Part shown: in pieces, positions 59,842 to 64,000 of the stretch
Layout: every line of letters starts with the position of its first letter
Position numbering within the stretch: position 1 is the stretch's first letter
NCBI RefSeq assembly: GCF_003342675.1
Contig: NZ_CP031148.1
Span: 3,286,001 to 3,350,000, forward strand
From: Haloplanus rubicundus
GTDB taxonomy: Archaea; Halobacteriota; Halobacteria; Halobacteriales; Haloferacaceae
Length of the DNA stretch: 64,000 bases
Direction: 5' to 3'
Translations under genes and position numbers: made by a program
The notes under the pieces: model-generated
What the model was told of the DNA's origin: nothing
Database searches by the model: none
Seen by the model: the letters and a program-made list of their open reading frames with translations, nothing else

Positions 59842-61668
59842 TTACACTGCGTCCTCGAGTTCCAGCCGCGGTCGAATGCCGAGCGCGATCATCTCGTCGA
59901 GGAGGAGCTTGAACGCGTAGCTCACCTCGATCTCGTGGATGTCGTCCTCGTCGCCAGTGACGGGGTCGTACACCCGGCGCTGCTCCACGTCCTCGACGGC
60001 GACCATCCCCGTCTCGGCGCTGATGTAGACGTTCTCGCGGTCCGAGGAGTCGAGCAGGCGCTCCTTGAGCGCCATCGCCGCCCCGTGACCGATCAGCACC
60101 TCACGCTCCATCTCGCCCACGCGCAGGCCACCCTCGCGGGCGCGACCCTCGGTGGGCTGGCGGGTGAGCACCTGCACCGGCCCGCGCGAGCGGGCGTGCA
60201 GCTTGTTGCTCACCATGTGGTACAGCTTGTGGTAGAAGATGGTGCCGACGAAAATCTCGGCCTCGATCTTCTCCCCCGTGACGCCGGAGTACATGACCTC
60301 CTTGCCCGAGGACTCGAAGCCGTGCTCTTCGAGCGCCCCCCGGAGTTCCGACTCGTCTTCGCCCTGGAACGCCGTCCCGTCGACGCGACGACCTTCGAGC
60401 GAGCCGACCTTGCCGCCCAGCATCTCCAGCACGTGGCCGACCGTCATCCGCGACGGCAGGGCGTGCGGGTTGAGCACCAGGTCGGGGACGACGCCCTCCT
60501 GCGTGAAGGGCATGTCCTCCTGGGGTGCGAGGTGGCCGACGACGCCCTTCTGGCCGTGGCGGGATGCGAACTTGTCCCCGAGTTCGGGGATGCGTTCGTC
60601 CCGCACCGAGACCTTCGAGAGCTTCGAGCCGTCCTCGCCCTCCATCAGCGTGACCGTGTCGACGACGCCGTCCTCGCCGCTCCGCATCGTGACGCTCGTC
60701 TCGCGACGTTTCTGGGGGGACAGGCCGCCCATGTCGTCCGGCTCCTCCAAGAAGCGCGGGGGACTGGTCTTCCCCAGCAGGACCGAGTTCTCGTCGACCT
60801 GCGTCTCGGGGTTGACGAGGCCGTCCTCGTCCAGATGCGTGTAGGCGTCCTCACCGCGGGCGCCGCGGACGTCCTGACTCGGCACCTCGAAGCGGTCCTC
60901 CTGACCGCCCGGATACCGGCGCTCCTCGCCCTCGTAGGTCCGGAAGAAGTGCGACCGGGCGAGCGCGCGGTCGACCGACCCCTTGTTCATCACGAGCGCG
61001 TCCTCGATGTTGAACCCCTCGTAGCTCATGACGGCGACGACGAAGTTCTGAGCCGCCGGGCGCTCGTCGAACCCGATCTGTTCCGTGGTCTGCGTTTTGA
61101 CCATGGCCAGCTGCGGGTAATGCATCAGGTGCTGGCGCGTGTCCGGTCGAATCCGGTAGTTCGCCGCCGGCAGCCCGAGCGACTGCTTCATCATCCCCGC
61201 ACCCATCGTAATCCGTGGCGACGCGTTGTGTTCGGGGTAGGGAATCATCCCGGCGCCGATGCCGAAGATGAGCTGTGGGTCGATTTCGAGGTGGGTGTGA
61301 CGCTCGTTGAGTTCGTCCTCGTCGACGGCGACGTAGATGTCCTCCTCCTCCTCGGCGTCGATGAACTCGATGTAGCCGCGCTCGACGAGCTGTTCGAAGC
61401 TGAGTTCGCCGTTCTCGACCGCCTCGATTTCCTCGTCGGTGAGAAGCGGGTCGCCGTCCTCGACGACGATCAGCGGGCGGCGAGCCCGTCCCGCGTCCGC
61501 GTTGATGATGACCTCGCGCGTGCGCTCCTTGATGGAGACGTTGACCATGTCGCTGACGTCCCCGCGCCGGCGCGCTTCGCGGATCTGTTCTGCGAGCTGT
61601 TCGGGGTCGGGATGCGTACCGACCAGACTGCCGTTGACGTATACTTTCGCCTCGCGTGCTTGAGCCAT
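59842..61668 (-). CDS. rpoB1: DNA-directed RNA polymerase subunit B'
   Basis: A 608-aa C-terminal part of the second-largest subunit. Conserved blocks include [35 protein letters not shown] (active-site lysine/arginine region), [20 protein letters not shown] and [20 protein letters not shown]. The split of subunit B into B'' and B' is seen in euryarchaea including haloarchaea. One base separates it from rpoB2. Confidence 0.97.
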   Translation of the reverse strand: MAQAREAKVYVNGSLVGTHPDPEQLAEQIREARRRGDVSDMVNVSIKERTREVIINADAGRARRPLIVVEDGDPLLTDEEIEAVENGELSFEQLVERGYIEFIDAEEEEDIYVAVDEDELNERHTHLEIDPQLIFGIGAGMIPYPEHNASPRITMGAGMMKQSLGLPAANYRIRPDTRQHLMHYPQLAMVKTQTTEQIGFDERPAAQNFVVAVMSYEGFNIEDALVMNKGSVDRALARSHFFRTYEGEERRYPGGQEDRFEVPSQDVRGARGEDAYTHLDEDGLVNPETQVDENSVLLGKTSPPRFLEEPDDMGGLSPQKRRETSVTMRSGEDGVVDTVTLMEGEDGSKLSKVSVRDERIPELGDKFASRHGQKGVVGHLAPQEDMPFTQEGVVPDLVLNPHALPSRMTVGHVLEMLGGKVGSLEGRRVDGTAFQGEDESELRGALEEHGFESSGKEVMYSGVTGEKIEAEIFVGTIFYHKLYHMVSNKLHARSRGPVQVLTRQPTEGRAREGGLRVGEMEREVLIGHGAAMALKERLLDSSDRENVYISAETGMVAVEDVEQRRVYDPVTGDEDDIHEIEVSYAFKLLLDEMIALGIRPRLELEDAV

Positions 61669-61669
61669 G

Positions 61670-63229
61670 TTAATCCGCCATCGAGTCGACGCCTTCGATT
61701 CCGGGGATTCCCTCGACCCCCATCGACGCCAGTTCGCGTTTGAGTTCCTGTTCGTCCTCCACGTTCTGGGAGAGCTCCATCGCCTGCGCGAAGTTCTTCA
61801 CCAGCCCACAGTTCGGCCCCTCCGGCGTCTCGGAGGGACAGATGCGACCCCACTGGGTCGCGTGCAGGTCACGTGCCTCGAAGTGCGGCTGGGACCGCGA
61901 GAGCGGCGAGCGCAGCCGACGGAGGTGCGAGAGCACGCCCATGTAGTCCGTGCGGTCGACCAGCTGGGAGACGCCCGAGCGACCGCCCACCCAGTTGCCC
62001 GTCGCGATCGGGTGTTCCAGCCGCTCGGTCAGCACGTCCGAGCGGACGACGGTGTTGACCGTCAGCTGCCGGTTGCGCATGTTCGCGCGTTCGAGCTGGT
62101 ACTTCACGTCGCGGGCCAGCTTGTTCAGCGCCGTCCGGAACAGGTCACGCATCAGGTCGCCGCTGACCTTCAGGCGCTTGTTCGCGTAGTGGTCCTTGTC
62201 GTCGGCCTCGCGCCGTTCCAGGGCGAGTTCGAAACACGCCTCCGCCATTCGGCAGAGGTAGTACGCCTTGTTGATGCGGACCTCCTCCTCGTCGACGCCC
62301 TCCTCGTGGAGGTGCGGCAGGAGGTAGCGGTCGATGACGTAGTTGGCGCGTTTCAGCTGGTAGTTCTTCCCCTGCCCGCCGGCGACCCGCTTGCCGAGCG
62401 TCTCGATGGCCTCTTCCTCGCTTTGAACCTCGGCCATCTCCAGGTTCTCCAGCATGAACTTCACGATCTCGGGGTCGTCGCTGACGCGGTGGACGATCTC
62501 CTCGTCCGACTCCAGCCCGAGCGCGCGCACCAGCGTGACGAAGTTGACGCTCCCCGAGACGGAGGGGAAGGAGACTTCGAGAATCCCCTCGCGGTTGCGC
62601 TCACAGAGCACCAGCGCGCGGTAGCCACGGCGCTGGGAGAAGGTCTTGGCGACCTGAATCTCGTCGCCGTACTTCGTGTCGTACTCCGCGAGGATCTTGT
62701 TGGGCGCGAGGTCCTCGCTCGTCATCAGCACCCGCTCGGAGCCGTTGACGATGAAATATCCTCCGGGGTCGACCGGGTCCTCGCCGATGTCGATCAGTTC
62801 CTCGCGCGTGAGTTCGGCGATGTTGCAGCGGCGGGAGCCGACCATGATCGGCATGCGTCCCACCTTCGTCTCGGTGGAGTCGACGACGACTTCCTCCTCT
62901 TCCTCGCCGCCGCGGACGATGGCCATCTCCATGAACACCGGCGCGGCGTAGGTGATGTTGCGCAGGCGGGCCTCCTGCGGGTAGAGGAGTTCCTCGCTCC
63001 CGTCGGCCTCACGGACCCGCGGCGTCTCGACGCGCACGTCGCCGAGTTCGACGAAGACCGGCTCCTGTCCCTCCTTGTCGCCGATGTCCGTCTCGATCCG
63101 CTCTTTCTCGTCGACGACTTCCTGCATCCCCCGGTCGAGGAAGGCGTTGAAGGAGCGGAAGTGGTGTTCGGCGAGCCGTTCCTGTGAGAAATACTCTCGT
63201 GAAATCGTGCGTCGGCTCTGTCGATTCAT
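61670..63229 (-). CDS. rpoB2: DNA-directed RNA polymerase subunit B''
   Basis: A 519-aa N-terminal part of the second-largest subunit. Motifs include [40 protein letters not shown] and [19 protein letters not shown] (fork-loop and rifampicin-pocket region). Its start overlaps the end of rpoH by four bases (ATGA). Confidence 0.97.
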   Translation of the reverse strand: MNRQSRRTISREYFSQERLAEHHFRSFNAFLDRGMQEVVDEKERIETDIGDKEGQEPVFVELGDVRVETPRVREADGSEELLYPQEARLRNITYAAPVFMEMAIVRGGEEEEEVVVDSTETKVGRMPIMVGSRRCNIAELTREELIDIGEDPVDPGGYFIVNGSERVLMTSEDLAPNKILAEYDTKYGDEIQVAKTFSQRRGYRALVLCERNREGILEVSFPSVSGSVNFVTLVRALGLESDEEIVHRVSDDPEIVKFMLENLEMAEVQSEEEAIETLGKRVAGGQGKNYQLKRANYVIDRYLLPHLHEEGVDEEEVRINKAYYLCRMAEACFELALERREADDKDHYANKRLKVSGDLMRDLFRTALNKLARDVKYQLERANMRNRQLTVNTVVRSDVLTERLEHPIATGNWVGGRSGVSQLVDRTDYMGVLSHLRRLRSPLSRSQPHFEARDLHATQWGRICPSETPEGPNCGLVKNFAQAMELSQNVEDEQELKRELASMGVEGIPGIEGVDSMAD

Positions 63230-63456
63230 TCGACCACCAGTCGGTATACGGTCGCTTGATCAGTGGTTCGAGAGTCGCGAACGATTTCGACCACGTCGCC
63301 CACCTCGGCCTCGTCGGGCAACGCGGGATCACTCGTCTTTATCTTCGGCAGGTTGGTCTTGCTCACGTTGTACTCCGCGAGTACCTCGTCGACGCGGTCG
63401 GGGTCGTCGAGGACTGTATGCTCCGGGACCAGCTTGTGTTGGCTTACGTCTACCAT
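63226..63456 (-). CDS. rpoH: DNA-directed RNA polymerase subunit H (Rpo5)
   Basis: A 76-aa protein equivalent to the C-terminal domain of eukaryotic Rpb5. It begins [20 protein letters not shown] and ends with [20 protein letters not shown], both highly conserved. First gene of the polymerase operon; a GTTAAATGG box about 60 bases upstream is a candidate TATA element. Confidence 0.95.
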   Translation of the reverse strand: MVDVSQHKLVPEHTVLDDPDRVDEVLAEYNVSKTNLPKIKTSDPALPDEAEVGDVVEIVRDSRTTDQATVYRLVVE

Positions 63457-63709
63457 GGGTGAGTGGGTGGAGAAGTTGTCACGAGATACTACGGCGCCTT
63501 TGTCGATCCACCCATTTAACGCTTGTCAAAGAACCGCGAAGCGGGGCTAATCGGCCCACCGGCGGGCGCCGGCGAGCGAGGCTCGGTACGCGTTGCCATG
63601 CGCTCTGCCGGTACAAAGCCGTTTCGGCGACGTGCCGCGATACCGCGACCCACGGCGACTCCAGATGGCAAGTCTTATTTCCCAGTCGCCGCTCGGATTA
63701 AATGCGAAA

Positions 63710-63782
63710 GCCCGGATGGTGTAGTGGCCCATCATACGACCCTGTCACGGTCGTGACGCGGGTTCAAATCCCGCTCCGGGCG
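63710..63782 (+). tRNA. tRNA-Asp (GTC anticodon)
   Basis: Starts GCCCGGA and ends TCCGGGC plus discriminator G, a perfect acceptor stem. The anticodon arm ACGACC-CTGTCAC-GGTCGT gives anticodon GTC, decoding aspartate. The T arm is GCGGG-TTCAAAT-CCCGC. It lies divergent from the rpoH operon; CCA is not encoded. Confidence 0.95.
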
Positions 63783-63866
63783 TCCAATTTTAGGTTTAGT
63801 TCCCGATCATAAAGCCGGATTTGTCCAATTCCAGGCTTTTGATTCGGGTAATGGAGGGGTGGTATT

Positions 63867-64000
63867 GTGCCGGTCGTAGAAGCGCTCCCCGACCGGCCGC
63901 TCACCGACGCCGAGATCAACGCGCTTCGGCACTCCGACGCGACCGCTGCTGTGACGCCAGTCCGCGCGTTCGGCCACCTTGATATTGGGAACGCCGTCGT
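63867..64000 (+). CDS. 5' end of an unidentified gene (partial)
   Basis: A GTG at 63867 opens a frame that runs to the window edge (44 codons): it reads VPVVEALPDRPLTDAEINAL, then RHSDATAAVTPVRAFGHLDI. The composition is haloarchaeal and soluble, but no family is recognised and an earlier start cannot be excluded. It starts 84 bases after tRNA-Asp, so it could belong to another tRNA-linked element beyond the window; that is untestable here. Confidence 0.4.
   Translation, partial: MPVVEALPDRPLTDAEINALRHSDATAAVTPVRAFGHLDIGNAV

Overview
The window is from the chromosome of a halophilic archaeon (class Halobacteria). The DNA is GC-rich and most predicted proteins are very acidic. Archaeal hallmarks include RNA polymerase with split A'/A'' and B'/B'' subunits, EF-1alpha and EF-2, archaeal SepF, PGF-CTERM cell-surface anchors, twin-arginine signals, and leaderless genes behind TATA-like boxes. 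The genus cannot be fixed from the sequence alone.

Layout. 1-29 kb is ordinary core chromosome: a transporter tail, a rhomboid protease, tRNA-Pro, a truB/cmk/EMC3-like/adk cluster, icd, an asparaginase-like hydrolase, small haloarchaeal conserved genes, an SDR, a UspA and a ROK kinase, RNase FAU-1, a two-gene PGF-CTERM surface operon, a serine hydrolase, an unusual Tat-signal double-HU protein, uvrA, sepF and an RNB-family ribonuclease. 28.9-30.7 kb is gene-poor and carries hairpin repeats and a 79-bp tandem array. 30.70-43.54 kb is an integrated element lying at the 3' end of tRNA-Ala(CGC). A 14-bp piece of the tRNA is repeated at the far end, next to an intact tyrosine integrase. 43.5-63.8 kb is the archaeal transcription/translation block (rpoH-B''-B'-A'-A''-nusA, rpsL-rpsG, fusA, tuf-rpsJ) with other genes between its parts, ending at tRNA-Asp and the start of one more gene.

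The integrated element holds an integrase coupled to a zinc-motif protein, two winged-helix repressor-like genes, small membrane proteins, a second catalytic-domain-only tyrosine recombinase beside a 20-bp direct repeat, a low-GC segment with two HEPN-like or all-alpha proteins and zinc-finger microproteins, a tightly coupled eight-gene operon of small acidic and membrane proteins, and a four-gene RHH/zinc-finger operon. I recognise no capsid, spike, packaging ATPase or replication initiator, so it may be an undescribed virus, a satellite or an integrative plasmid.

The items most worth checking are: the exported double-HU protein; the tandem array built from both orientations of the tRNA-Ala att core; a divergent structured repeat present once inside and once outside the element, with compensatory base changes; and the eight-gene coupled operon.
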